Positions 1 to 8,204 are shown, counted from the stretch's first letter. The stretch: DNA of 36,268 nucleotides from UBA9732 sp963606545 (GCA_963606545.1 CAVCYP010000015.1:1-36268), one strand, 5' to 3'. Made by a program: numbers and translations. Notes: a model not told the origin generated them from the sequence alone.

Positions 1-378
1 GTGTTTCTATTTCCACCGTATTCTGTTCGTCATCGAATTGACTAGGAAGCCCTCATAGCTTCCATGATTCATCTTTCCTTCGTTATCAATGTAAAGAACT
101 TTTTTTGCTCTGCCTTTCGGCACGCTCAGAGAAATTACCACAAAGGTATTTTTCTGTCAACACTTTTTTTTATTTTTTTCATTTTTCTAAAAAAATCATT
201 AAAAATAGCCCCTAAATTGGCCTTCAAAAAAATATTATTTCTTTTTATTGTAACAAGTTATAAAATTTACTTAGAACATTTTGATTTATTTTTTTGTATT
301 AATAAGTAGGAGAAGGTTGCAATAATCAACGCTTAAGATTTTGCACCCACTCCAATTATCAAACTTGTGAGGTACAAA
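1..378. other. AT-rich non-coding region left of comM
   Basis: No convincing gene lies here. The rightward frame at 64-309 encodes a low-complexity Phe/Ile/Leu/Lys-rich peptide without a ribosome binding site and is dismissed. The region holds a strong leftward promoter (132-160) with a boxA-like stretch (86-102), then long T and A runs up to the start of comM. No clear sigma70 promoter for comM was found. The left part could be the leader of a stable-RNA operon that lies outside the window. Confidence 0.6.
132..160 (-). promoter_or_regulatory. Strong sigma70 promoter reading leftward off the window
   Basis: On the minus strand TTGACA (155-160) is followed by a 17-base spacer and TAATTT (132-137). 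A short GC hairpin with a GAAA-type loop (TGCC/GGCA, 111-122) sits at the predicted transcript start. Further downstream the minus strand reads AGTTCTTTACATTGA (87-101), which resembles the boxA antitermination element of rRNA leaders. No open reading frame with a ribosome binding site follows before position 1, so a 16S rRNA or other stable-RNA operon to the left is plausible. That target is an inference. Confidence 0.6.
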
Positions 379-1902
379 ATGAACAAGGCAACAGTGTTTG
401 GCTACATGCCAACTAATTACGGCGGCATAGAGGTTCAAGTGGACTGCTCTATTCGAAACGGTTTTCCCGGCTTTGATATCACTGGCCTGCCCGGGACGTC
501 TGTCAAAGAAGCCAAGGACCGCGTGCGCACCGCGCTTAGAGCGTCCGGCTTCAACTTCCCGCAAAACCGCGTCTTGCTTAATCTAAGTCCAGCCGATATT
601 CCCAAGGAGGGAACCTCCCTAGACCTGCCAATTGCACTGGCAATTGTGCTTTGCAAGGCAATGCAGGGCAAAAATCTTACTGGAGATGTACGCATTATGG
701 CCTTTGGAGAGCTCTCCCTTGACGGCGAGTTATGTGCCTCAAAACATATAGATAACGCAATCCAAAGTGCTCAAAAGCTAGGTTGCAATCTTTGTATTAT
801 TCCTGGCTCCCCTTCTCTTAACTCAAACGATGTTTTGTTTGACAGTCTTCCAAGTGGATTGTTTCATGCTTCCACTTTGCTTCAAGCTATGTCCGTTAGT
901 CTTAAGACAGTAAACTCAAATGAGAATCCTACGCCTCCACGAAAAATGGATAGCCAACCTATCTTTGAAGATGTTTTTGGGTTACGAGATGAAAAAGAGA
1001 TTTTAGCAATGTCTACGGCAGGTTTCCATTCCTTACTTCTTTTTGGACCACCTGGGGTTGGAAAGACAATGCTTAGCAATAAAATTTTACTGCTGCTTCA
1101 GGCTGTACAAGAAAAGGAAGGTTCTTATGAATTTGGAGTTAAACCTATTTCGTTAACCCTGCCCCACGATACCAGTGCAACTAACACCTACAAGATTCTT
1201 TCCAGCAAGAGTCTAAATTCACAAAGTTTGCTCAATGGAGGAACTTTAATTTTAGATGAGCTTAACATGTACAACTCCAAAACCTTGGACTCGGTTAGAA
1301 CTTTTATGGATAAAAAGACAGCCTTACGATTCACAGCCTCCAACTATACACAAAAGCGTGAGGATTTTATTGTAGTAGCAAACATGAATCCTTGTCCCTG
1401 CGGAGGTCTTGGTAGCAGTCACGCTCTTTGTTCTTGTAACGCTAAAAAAATTGAAAATTACTGGAGTCGTATTGGAAGATCCTTAATTGAACGTTTTGAT
1501 GTACGTCTTCCAATCCAAGAAATTGATATAATGTCCAGCCTTACTTCAACGCCAGACATTCCAAAGACGGACGACTACTATATTGAAAAGGTCCTAGCAA
1601 GCAGGGCCCGACAGCGAGCTCGCTATAAATATATAGAAGGAGTAACCTTCAACAGCCAAGCAGTATCGTCAATGAAAGCACTTCAGAGCCTCAAGGAGGA
1701 ATTAACTATTTTTGATAATTTTGCCAAAAGTGGAGCATGTTCATTTTCACAAGACACCCGTGGCAGACTTGGAACTTTGCTTCTAGCCCGCTCAATTGCA
1801 GACTATGAAGATAGGCCGGATCTATCAACAGAGGACATTATAAAGGCCAATTCCCTTAAAAAATTTGGTCTAGGAGACTATTTTTGGCGAACGATTTTTT
1901 AA
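379..1902 (+). CDS. comM: ComM/YifB-family Mg-chelatase-like AAA+ ATPase
   Basis: This 507-residue protein belongs to the YifB/ComM family, whose Haemophilus and Vibrio members are hexameric helicases that help branch migration during natural transformation. An N-terminal ChlI/Lon-type domain carries the conserved stretch NLSPADIPKEGTSLDLP. The AAA+ core has Walker A GPPGVGKT and a Walker B-like LILDELN. A Cys cluster follows in NMNPCPCGGLG...CSC, then the Mg-chelatase C-terminal domain. The ATG at 379 is preferred over an in-frame GTG at 367, because that GTG lies inside the ribosome binding site TGAGG, six bases before the ATG. Length is normal for the family. It stands alone; the tRNA promoter begins seven bases after its stop. 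Many non-transformable bacteria keep this gene, so it does not prove competence. Confidence 0.93.
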   Translation: MNKATVFGYMPTNYGGIEVQVDCSIRNGFPGFDITGLPGTSVKEAKDRVRTALRASGFNFPQNRVLLNLSPADIPKEGTSLDLPIALAIVLCKAMQGKNLTGDVRIMAFGELSLDGELCASKHIDNAIQSAQKLGCNLCIIPGSPSLNSNDVLFDSLPSGLFHASTLLQAMSVSLKTVNSNENPTPPRKMDSQPIFEDVFGLRDEKEILAMSTAGFHSLLLFGPPGVGKTMLSNKILLLLQAVQEKEGSYEFGVKPISLTLPHDTSATNTYKILSSKSLNSQSLLNGGTLILDELNMYNSKTLDSVRTFMDKKTALRFTASNYTQKREDFIVVANMNPCPCGGLGSSHALCSCNAKKIENYWSRIGRSLIERFDVRLPIQEIDIMSSLTSTPDIPKTDDYYIEKVLASRARQRARYKYIEGVTFNSQAVSSMKALQSLKEELTIFDNFAKSGACSFSQDTRGRLGTLLLARSIADYEDRPDLSTEDIIKANSLKKFGLGDYFWRTIF

Positions 1903-1908
1903 AGACTA

Positions 1909-1937
1909 TTGACAACAAAGCACTCATTTGCTAATCT
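1909..1937 (+). promoter_or_regulatory. Promoter of the tRNA-Lys/tRNA-Glu unit
   Basis: TTGACA (1909-1914), a 17-base spacer and TATAAT-like TAATCT (1932-1937) form a near-consensus sigma70 promoter. It starts seven bases after the comM stop codon and ends 14 bases before tRNA-Lys, so the transcript leader is only a few bases long. Confidence 0.85.
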
Positions 1938-1951
1938 CACGTTGTTGTTAT

Positions 1952-2024
1952 GGGCCACTAGCTCAGTAGGTAGAGCAACGCCCTTTTAAGGCGTGGGTCA
2001 TTGGTTCGAATCCAATGTGGCTCA
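1952..2024 (+). tRNA. tRNA-Lys (anticodon UUU)
   Basis: A 73-base cloverleaf. The acceptor stem GGGCCAC pairs with GTGGCTC with one G-U pair, and the discriminator is A. The D arm is GCTC/GAGC. The anticodon stem ACGCC/GGCGT encloses the loop CTTTTAA, which gives anticodon UUU. The T arm is ATTGG/CCAAT with loop TTCGAAT. The 3' CCA is not encoded and must be added after transcription. It is cotranscribed with tRNA-Glu 18 bases downstream. Confidence 0.96.
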
Positions 2025-2042
2025 TCCTTTCAACAACGAGAT

Positions 2043-2114
2043 GTCGCCTTCGTCTAGTGGTTAGGACAACGGGTTTTCATCCCGTCAACGCGAGTTCGAT
2101 CCTCGCAGGCGATG
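2043..2114 (+). tRNA. tRNA-Glu (anticodon UUC)
   Basis: A 72-base cloverleaf. The acceptor stem GTCGCCT pairs with AGGCGAT, with discriminator G. The anticodon stem ACGGG/CCCGT encloses the loop TTTTCAT, which gives anticodon UUC. The T arm is GCGAG/CTCGC with loop TTCGATC. No 3' CCA is encoded. A strong terminator begins three bases after the 3' end, so the two tRNAs form a complete small operon. Confidence 0.96.
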
Positions 2115-2116
2115 TT

Positions 2117-2150
2117 CAAAAAGCTCCCGAGTGCTTTGGGAGCTTTTTTT
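2117..2150 (+). terminator. Rho-independent terminator of the tRNA operon
   Basis: AAAAAGCTCCC (2117-2127) pairs with GGGAGCTTTTT (2138-2148) around a 10-base loop and runs into a T tract. Confidence 0.93.
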
Positions 2151-2179
2151 GTCCCCAAAATCAGCTCCTGAAAATCAAA

Positions 2180-2261
2180 AGTCATCCTAAAGTCTTAATT
2201 TTGGCCCTCAAAAGATGACTTGTCATCTTTTGAACCACAAAATCACCATTTCAAGATGACA
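2180..2261. repeat. 82-bp double-palindrome element, type A copy 1
   Basis: Four short arms occur in the order GTCATC (2181), GATGAC, GTCATC (2222), GATGAC (ending 2260). The two central arms make a perfect palindrome with 12-base arms (2208-2219 and 2222-2233) around TT. The element can fold as two side-by-side hairpins or as one central cruciform. The two GTCATC starts are exactly 41 bp apart. A second copy of identical length lies at 10400-10481. This copy follows the tRNA terminator and ends 18 bp before the next start codon. Confidence 0.85.
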
Positions 2262-2279
2262 TTCTAGGAAAACAAGCAC

Positions 2280-3098
2280 ATGAACAGCGTAAAAACTATT
2301 AGAGAACTACTTGCTACCATCAGTAAATCAATTCTAAAACTTGAGAAGGCACTTAAAATTGCCCCACGAGAACATGTTATCTGTAAAAAGGCAAGAGGAA
2401 TAACTCGCTTTTATAGAATCAACGATGAAAATCATCCTCAATATCTAGGACAGGACAAAAATGAGGAGATTAAGCAGTTAGCACAAAAGAGATATGATGA
2501 AATCTTACTGGAAGCATTAAAAGAAGAGGAAGATATTCTGTCAGACGCTTTCTTGAGATTAAGTAATTCAAAGAAACTTAAGGAGCTAGAAAAGTTTCCG
2601 GAAGAACTCAAACCTTTTATAACCCTTAATCCTGTAACTGATGAAGGGTACATACAAAAATGGACACAAGCCTATAAATATAACCTGTCTGAACACTATA
2701 GATATAAAGAACCATACCAAACACTTAAAGGAGATCTTGTCAAATCTAAAAGTGAACTCATAATAGCAGATAGACTCTTTTTGGCAGGCATACCGTATCA
2801 CTATGAGGAACGGCTATATTTAAACGAAGGGGCTAGTTCTAAACTTCCAGATTTCACAATTCTACATCCCTATACACTGGAACTCTATTACTGGGAACAT
2901 TTTGGAGGAATGGATAAGGAAGATTATAGACTTGAGACAAAAAATAAAATTGAACTTTATGCCCTAAATGGAATAATTCAAGGAAAGAATTTCATCACTA
3001 CCTTTGAAATAGCACTTAGTCCGTTAAACACTTGGTATGTAGATAAGCTAATAGAACAGTACTTCAAGCCTTTAGAAACTTCTCAACTACCGCATTAA
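2280..3098 (+). CDS. Uncharacterised protein with PD-(D/E)XK nuclease-like C-terminal half
   Basis: A 272-residue soluble protein that I cannot name. The N-terminal half is highly charged and probably alpha-helical (residues 1-105). The C-terminal half resembles the restriction-endonuclease-like domain attached to some superfamily I helicases: KSKSELIIADRL (155-166, candidate motif Glu159), LPDFTI (189-194, Asp191) and YYWEHFGG (203-210, Glu206). A Lys-rich helix follows (Lys221, Lys223). A DNA-cleaving role is therefore only a suggestion, since the last catalytic position reads E-H rather than the usual E-x-K. A modest AGGA site lies ten bases before the ATG. The 3' end overlaps the convergent hydrolase gene by 35 bp. 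Its upstream border is a palindromic element. Confidence 0.7.
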   Translation: MNSVKTIRELLATISKSILKLEKALKIAPREHVICKKARGITRFYRINDENHPQYLGQDKNEEIKQLAQKRYDEILLEALKEEEDILSDAFLRLSNSKKLKELEKFPEELKPFITLNPVTDEGYIQKWTQAYKYNLSEHYRYKEPYQTLKGDLVKSKSELIIADRLFLAGIPYHYEERLYLNEGASSKLPDFTILHPYTLELYYWEHFGGMDKEDYRLETKNKIELYALNGIIQGKNFITTFEIALSPLNTWYVDKLIEQYFKPLETSQLPH

Positions 3099-3729
3099 AG
3101 GCAACAGGATTCTTATAAGCTATGAAATGGTCCCCTTCAATAAATACAAGAGTGCTATTTGATATACTGTGAGCAATAAGTTTAGTATGATTTTTTAGAA
3201 TCATGTCGTTGGTGCCAGCAATAACAAGAACAGGCATCTTAAGAGCCTTCAGTTCCTCAGCCTTTAAGTTAGGTTCAAAAATCATCAAAGCCATCAAGGA
3301 AGCAATCTGATTATCACCCCGTTCCAACGCTAAATGGTATTCATTTTCAATCCACCTATTGACGGCTTTCTTACAGCCAGCATTAAAAAGATTGGCTCCA
3401 TTTAGAATGAGTCGGTCCACCATTTCAGGATGCCGCAAAGCAAATATGAGAGCTATGTTTCCGCCATCTGAAAAACCTAAGATATTTGCTCTCTTAATGC
3501 CCTTTTCACACATAAAATCATAAAGGTCATCAGCAAACTGGCTAATGGTAAAAGGCTTAAAACCCCTTGGTGAAGCACCATGTCCACGGGTATCTATGGC
3601 AATAACTCTATACTGTTTATAAAAATATTCAATTTGTGCAACAAAATTCTTGTGATCTTCTCCGTTACCATGCAGAAGAATCAGAACATCACCATTACCC
3701 TTTTCCTCGTAATTCAATTTAATATCCAT
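3064..3729 (-). CDS. Alpha/beta-fold hydrolase
   Basis: A 221-residue cytoplasmic hydrolase of the alpha/beta superfamily, without signal peptide. The oxyanion-hole stretch LLHGNGED comes first. The nucleophile elbow is GFSDGG with Ser as nucleophile. The charge-relay Asp is probably in AGTNDMI and the His in EGDHFIAYKNP. The strand IDTRGHGAS is typical of the hydrolase/haloperoxidase-like subgroup. The substrate cannot be predicted. The ATG at 3729 is preferred over an upstream start at 3762, because TTGAGG lies five bases before it. The gene converges on the nuclease-like gene with a 35-bp overlap of coding ends and is divergent from the P-type ATPase. Confidence 0.88.
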   Translation of the reverse strand: MDIKLNYEEKGNGDVLILLHGNGEDHKNFVAQIEYFYKQYRVIAIDTRGHGASPRGFKPFTISQFADDLYDFMCEKGIKRANILGFSDGGNIALIFALRHPEMVDRLILNGANLFNAGCKKAVNRWIENEYHLALERGDNQIASLMALMIFEPNLKAEELKALKMPVLVIAGTNDMILKNHTKLIAHSISNSTLVFIEGDHFIAYKNPVAFNAVVEKFLKA

Positions 3730-3780
3730 ACAAACCTCAAGTCCAAGTGTAGCACAAATCAAGAAAACCTCTACACCCTA

Positions 3781-3838
3781 TTGACAGAGGAAGCATCATA
3801 GTATAAATTAACATATGCACATATTCTAATATGTTTAA
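3781..3838 (+). promoter_or_regulatory. Promoter and candidate metal-sensor operator for the P-type ATPase
   Basis: TTGACA (3781-3786) with a 17-base spacer leads to TAAATT (3804-3809); a TATAAA overlaps it. An interrupted inverted repeat, AACATAT (3810-3816) and ATATGTT (3829-3835), lies directly over the start of transcription. Position and the ATAT-rich arms recall ArsR/SmtB-type operators, but no such regulator gene is visible nearby. The operator assignment is an inference. Confidence 0.6.
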
Positions 3839-3862
3839 TTGTTAAAGCACAGGAGGCATCCT

Positions 3863-5977
3863 ATGGAAGAGAATAAAGACAAAGAAACTTGCTGTTGTCA
3901 CAAAGAGCACGAACACTGCCACCACGAACACGAAGAACATAATCACTGTCATGAAGAACATGAGCACTGTTGTCACGAAGAGCACGAGCACGAACACAAT
4001 CATGAGCATTGCCATGAACATCATCACAACCACGGTTGTGGTTGCGGCTGCTGCCACCACCACGAACATCACCACGATCACAGCCACGACCACAATCATG
4101 GCGAACACGAAGAGGAAGAAGATCCAAGGAAAGAAATTGCCAAAATAGCCGTTGGTGCAGCCCTATTAGTGGCCGGCCTACTAACAAAACACTTTGGCCT
4201 ACCAAACATCCTCTACTACATTCTCATTGCAGCCTCCTACGTAGTCCTAGGCTGGGAAGTTGCCCTTAACGCCATCAGCAACCTCTTTCACGGCGAACTC
4301 TTTGACGAAAACTTTCTGATGTTCATAGCCACAGTAGGCGCCGCAGCCCTTGGCGACTACACAGAGGCCGTCTCCGTCATGCTCTTCTATGACATAGGCG
4401 AGTTTGCACAAGACGCCATAGCCGAAAAATCCCGCGACAACATCAGCGCCCTGATGGACATAGCCCCAGAGATAGCCCGCGTCATCAACCAAGACGGCAG
4501 CATATCGGAAGTCAAACCTGAAGACGTAAAGGTAGGCCAACTCATCCAAGTTCGTCCTGGCGAGCGGGTTCCACTAGACGGCACAGTCCTAGAAGGCAGC
4601 TCCTTCGTAGACATGAAAGCCATCACCGGCGAAAGCGTACCTGCCAAAGTCAACGCCGGCAGCCAGCTAGTCAGCGGCTCCATAGTCACCGACAGCGTGC
4701 TCACCCTCAAAGCCGATACCGAATATAATGACTCCACAGTAAAGAAAATACTTGATTTAGTTGAACATGCACAGGAAACCAAAGCCCCTACAGAAAGGTT
4801 CATCACCAAGTTTGCCAAAATCTATACCCCGATAGTTATTGGCATAGCAGCACTGGTTGTCTTAATCCCCTCAATCATCACAGGACAATGGGCAATGTGG
4901 CTTGGAAGAGCTCTAATCTTCTTGGTAATTAGCTGTCCATGCGCCCTAGTACTTTCAGTCCCACTCGCCTTCTTTGCAGGAATGGGTGGGTCCGCAAAGG
5001 AAGGAATTTTGATTAAAGGTGGTACACATCTTGAAATGCTTGCAAAGACACAAGCCGTTGCTTTCGATAAAACAGGCACAATAACCCAGGGAGTATTTGA
5101 TGTTCAGAAAGTAGTTACAGCAGAAGGAGTTGATAGAACTCAAGTTCTAAAGACAGCTCTTGCATTGGAACAAAGTAGCACTCACCCTATAGCTCTTTCA
5201 CTGGTTGAATACTGCAAGAACAACAACGTTGAAAATATGCTAGAAAGTACAGAACTTCAGGAGCTTTCTGGAATGGGACTGAAAGGTCAGTATGATGGCA
5301 AGCTAATCTATGCAGGAAATGAAAAACTCATGAAAGAATTCAGCATAAGCATAGATGCTCAAAAGGCTAAAGAATTGCAAGAAGAAGTTGGTACTCTGGT
5401 CTACGTTGCCAGCGATAATACCTGGTTAGGAACAATAGTTATTAGCGATAAAATGAAAGAAAATGTGCCACAGGAGATTACAAAACTCAAGAACCTTGGA
5501 GTTGTAAAAACCGTCATGCTCAGTGGCGACAAGAGTCGCACTGCTGAGTATGTTGCAAGAAAGGCTGGTCTTGATACATGTGAAGCGCAACTTCTTCCAC
5601 AGCAAAAAGTTGAGAAGGTAAACGAATTGAAAAAGCAGTACATCACAGCCTATGTTGGTGATGGAATCAATGATGCTCCTGTCATTGCTACTGCAGATGT
5701 TGGAATTGCAATGGGTGGCGTTGGAAGCGACAGTGCAATTGAAGCAAGTGGGGTTGTAATCATGACTGACGACATTTCAAAGATTCCACAGAGCATTGAG
5801 ATTGCCAGAAAGACTGTCAAAATTGCAAAGCAGAACATTGCTTTTGCCCTGACGGTAAAAGTTCTAGCAATGGTGCTTGGTGCTCTAGGAATTGCAGGAA
5901 TGGAAAGTGCAATCTTTGCAGATGTTGGAGTTGCACTACTAGCAGTTCTTAACTCCATGCGTGCAAGCAGAACGTAA
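3863..5977 (+). CDS. P1B-type metal-exporting ATPase with His/Cys-rich N-terminus (Zn/Cd type)
   Basis: A 704-residue inner-membrane pump expected to export Zn2+, Cd2+ or Pb2+ with ATP hydrolysis. Instead of a classical GxxCxxC heavy-metal domain, residues about 9-90 form a tail with roughly 33 His and 12 Cys, likely a zinc-binding sensor or chaperone segment. Core motifs are all present: TGES (255-258), the membrane metal site CPC (358-360), the phosphorylated Asp402 in DKTGT, the HP motif in SSTHPIA, and GDGINDAP (Asp600, Asp604). The last helix carries FADVGVALLAVLN, whose Asp fits the ZntA/CadA group. AGGAGG lies six bases before the ATG at 3863, which is preferred over a TTG at 3839. The stretch about 4140-4710 is noticeably richer in C-ending codons than the rest of the gene. 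A terminator follows directly. Confidence 0.93.
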   Translation: MEENKDKETCCCHKEHEHCHHEHEEHNHCHEEHEHCCHEEHEHEHNHEHCHEHHHNHGCGCGCCHHHEHHHDHSHDHNHGEHEEEEDPRKEIAKIAVGAALLVAGLLTKHFGLPNILYYILIAASYVVLGWEVALNAISNLFHGELFDENFLMFIATVGAAALGDYTEAVSVMLFYDIGEFAQDAIAEKSRDNISALMDIAPEIARVINQDGSISEVKPEDVKVGQLIQVRPGERVPLDGTVLEGSSFVDMKAITGESVPAKVNAGSQLVSGSIVTDSVLTLKADTEYNDSTVKKILDLVEHAQETKAPTERFITKFAKIYTPIVIGIAALVVLIPSIITGQWAMWLGRALIFLVISCPCALVLSVPLAFFAGMGGSAKEGILIKGGTHLEMLAKTQAVAFDKTGTITQGVFDVQKVVTAEGVDRTQVLKTALALEQSSTHPIALSLVEYCKNNNVENMLESTELQELSGMGLKGQYDGKLIYAGNEKLMKEFSISIDAQKAKELQEEVGTLVYVASDNTWLGTIVISDKMKENVPQEITKLKNLGVVKTVMLSGDKSRTAEYVARKAGLDTCEAQLLPQQKVEKVNELKKQYITAYVGDGINDAPVIATADVGIAMGGVGSDSAIEASGVVIMTDDISKIPQSIEIARKTVKIAKQNIAFALTVKVLAMVLGALGIAGMESAIFADVGVALLAVLNSMRASRT

Positions 5978-5998
5978 GTCATCTGCTAAAAAACCACC

Positions 5999-6030
5999 AA
6001 AAGAGTCCGCAAAGCGCGGGCTCTTTTTTA
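5999..6030 (+). terminator. Terminator after the P-type ATPase
   Basis: AAAGAGTCCGC pairs with GCGGGCTCTTT around a short loop with one G-U pair, followed by a run of T. Confidence 0.9.
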
Positions 6031-6060
6031 ATATATACAATTTGTGATAAATTAATAGCT

Positions 6061-8094
6061 ATGCAAGCAGAGAATATTAGAAACATAGGCATTATGGCCC
6101 ACATAGATGCGGGCAAAACAACAACGACAGAAAGAATACTCTTCTACACTGGAGAAAATCATAGAATTGGTGAAGTTGATAACGGCGAAGCCACCATGGA
6201 CTGGATGGAGCAGGAACAGGATAGAGGCATTACTATCACAAGTGCTGCCACCACCTGTTATTGGAAAGAAAAGCAGATTAACATCATTGACACTCCGGGC
6301 CATGTGGATTTCACCGCAGAAGTTGAAAGAGCTCTGAGAGTTCTGGATGGAGCAGTTGGCGTTTTCTGTGCCGTTGGAGGTGTAGAACCACAGAGTGAGA
6401 CCGTCTGGAGACAGGCTAACACCTACAACGTTCCAAGGATTGCTTTTATCAATAAGATGGACAGACTTGGGGCTGATTTCTACAACGTTCTTGAAGATAT
6501 CAAGACAAAATTGAAGGAAGATCCAGTACCACTATTCATCCCAATTGGGAAAGAAAGCCGGTTTGAAGGTGTGATTGACCTGCTAAAAATGAAGAAAGTT
6601 GTCTTTGATGCCAGCACTGAAGGCTCAAAGTATGACTACGTGGATATTCCTGCTGACCTGCAAGAAGAAGCTGAAAAATGGAGAGAAAACCTCATTGATG
6701 CTGTCTCAACCTATTCTGACGAGATTACAGAGCTCTATTTTGCCGGTGAAGAAATTCCTGCAGAGCTTATCCTTCAGACTCTTAGAAAATGCACCTTAGA
6801 GCGTCAGCTTCTGCCGGTATTTGTAGGTTCTTCGCTTAAGAATATCGGGGTACAGTGCCTGCTGGATGGGATTGTAGACTTGCTGCCCTCGCCTGCAGAT
6901 ATCCCGCCGGTGATGGGCATTCACGCCAAGAAAGAGACGGAGGTGCAGGTTACAAACGACCCTAAGGGACCACCTCTTGCGCTGGTTTTCAAGGTGCAGT
7001 ACGACAGGGAGGCCGGGCCGCTGTGTTTTATCAGGGTATATTCGGGCGTTTTCAAGAAGAGCGAGGCGGTGCTGAATATTGGAAAGAAGAAGCGTGAAAG
7101 GATTAATAGACTACTGAGGATGCACGCAAACAGGCCTGAGGAAATTCAGGAGCTGAAGTGCGGCGACATTGGTGTTGTCGTTGGTTTTAAGAATGCGCAG
7201 ACGGGTGATACTATTGGTAGCGAGGGGGCGCAAATTCTCCTAGAGAAGATGACGTTCCCGGTGCCGGTGATATCGGTGGCCATTGAGCCTACTACGGCAA
7301 GCGATCAAGATAAGTTGCAGAAGGCGCTTGAGATTTTGGCCATGGAGGACCCAACTTTCACTTGGAAGGACAACGAGGAGACGGGCCAGCTGGTTATTAG
7401 CGGTATGGGCGAACTGCACTTGGATGTTTTGGTGACGCGCCTAACAAAGGAGCTGAAGGTTTCGTGCCAGGTGGGTAAGCCGCAAGTTACGTACAGGGAA
7501 AGCATTACGCAGAGCACCGAGCATACTCAGACGTTCAGCCGAATGATTGCAAGCAAGGAGAATGCGGCAGAGGTGACGCTAAGGCTTACCCCGCTTGATT
7601 CCAAGCAAGGCAACACTTACGAATGTTTGGTGCCGCCTAAGACTATGCCGGAGGAGTTCTTTAATGCCATCAAGCGCGGGGTTGAGAACTCGTTCCACAG
7701 TGGGATTAAGTTTGGCTACGAGGTTTGCGATACCAAGGTTGAGCTGATTGGCGTAAAGTACAATGAGCTGACTGCTAGCGAATTTGCCTTTGAGGCTTGT
7801 GCGGCTATGTGCTTTGACAGTGCGGCTAATGAGGCGGCGCCTGTGCTAATGGAGCCTATCATGGATGTGACAATTATTGTTCCTTCTCAGTATGTTGGTG
7901 AAGCAATTTCAAGTCTCACTACAAGGGGTGGAATTGTTTCCAGCATGGAAAGTAAACCTAACGCTGACCACATTCTTGCTCAGGCTCCACTTTCAAAGTT
8001 GTTTGGTTACACAACAGCTTTGCGCTCGGCAACTCAAGGTAGAGGCTCGTTCTCAATGGAGTTTAGCCACTATGCGCCAAAGGGGAATTCCTAA
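6061..8094 (+). CDS. Elongation factor G paralogue, spirochaete recycling type (EF-G2-like)
   Basis: A 677-residue translational GTPase. The G domain is fully canonical: AHIDAGKT (13-20), switch I ending DRGITI (54-59), DTPGHVDF with Asp77 and His81, and NKMD. Domains II to V follow. The tip of domain IV lacks the HKKQSGGxGQ motif found in translocating EF-G; the region reads STEHTQTFSRMIASKE instead. From memory this matches the second spirochaete EF-G, and the Borrelia member has been reported to act only with RRF in ribosome recycling. The frr gene begins at the right end of this window. No Shine-Dalgarno is visible before the ATG, which lies just 30 bases after the terminator of the preceding gene. 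Codon use is GC-rich and G-ending from about 6840 to 7860, unlike both ends. The main translocase must be elsewhere. Confidence 0.9.
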   Translation: MQAENIRNIGIMAHIDAGKTTTTERILFYTGENHRIGEVDNGEATMDWMEQEQDRGITITSAATTCYWKEKQINIIDTPGHVDFTAEVERALRVLDGAVGVFCAVGGVEPQSETVWRQANTYNVPRIAFINKMDRLGADFYNVLEDIKTKLKEDPVPLFIPIGKESRFEGVIDLLKMKKVVFDASTEGSKYDYVDIPADLQEEAEKWRENLIDAVSTYSDEITELYFAGEEIPAELILQTLRKCTLERQLLPVFVGSSLKNIGVQCLLDGIVDLLPSPADIPPVMGIHAKKETEVQVTNDPKGPPLALVFKVQYDREAGPLCFIRVYSGVFKKSEAVLNIGKKKRERINRLLRMHANRPEEIQELKCGDIGVVVGFKNAQTGDTIGSEGAQILLEKMTFPVPVISVAIEPTTASDQDKLQKALEILAMEDPTFTWKDNEETGQLVISGMGELHLDVLVTRLTKELKVSCQVGKPQVTYRESITQSTEHTQTFSRMIASKENAAEVTLRLTPLDSKQGNTYECLVPPKTMPEEFFNAIKRGVENSFHSGIKFGYEVCDTKVELIGVKYNELTASEFAFEACAAMCFDSAANEAAPVLMEPIMDVTIIVPSQYVGEAISSLTTRGGIVSSMESKPNADHILAQAPLSKLFGYTTALRSATQGRGSFSMEFSHYAPKGNS

Positions 8095-8170
8095 AGGGAG
8101 CATTAAAGGGAACATTAAGGAGAACTAAAAATACATAAAAATTTATCTAGTTTTTCCTATATATGTAGTA

Positions 8171-8204
8171 TATAATATGAAAGGTTGCGCCCTTGAGGTG
8201 CAAC
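8171..8204 (+). promoter_or_regulatory. Minus-10 element and leader hairpin of the EF-G II-type gene
   Basis: TATAAT (8171-8176) is consensus, but no good -35 hexamer stands 16-18 bases upstream. The predicted 5' leader opens with a hairpin in which GTTGCGCC (8184-8191) pairs with GGTGCAAC (8197-8204) around CTTGA, with one G-U pair. The leader is about 80 bases long and ends in the ribosome binding site AGGAGGG. A hairpin with a similar GCRCC/GGTGC core occurs before frr. Confidence 0.6.

Noticed and set aside
64..309. 81-residue rightward open frame in the left AT-rich region
   Set aside because: Low-complexity composition, no ribosome binding site, and it runs against a strong opposite promoter.
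379..1902. comM and repeats as evidence of natural competence
   Set aside because: comM is widespread in non-competent bacteria and no other competence gene is seen here.
2180..2261. CRISPR-like or tandem-repeat array
   Set aside because: Only two 41-bp units with inverted arms and no unique spacers; no cas genes are present. A structured palindromic element fits better.
3842..4205. Long frames opposite to and overlapping the His-rich tail of the P-type ATPase
   Set aside because: Their Val/Met-rich or Arg-rich sequences are shadows of repetitive His and Glu codons; there is no ribosome binding site or domain.
5977..5990. AGTCATCTgctAAA after the P-type ATPase as a remnant of the type A element
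   Set aside because: Only one arm is present, without complement or 41-bp partner; probably chance.
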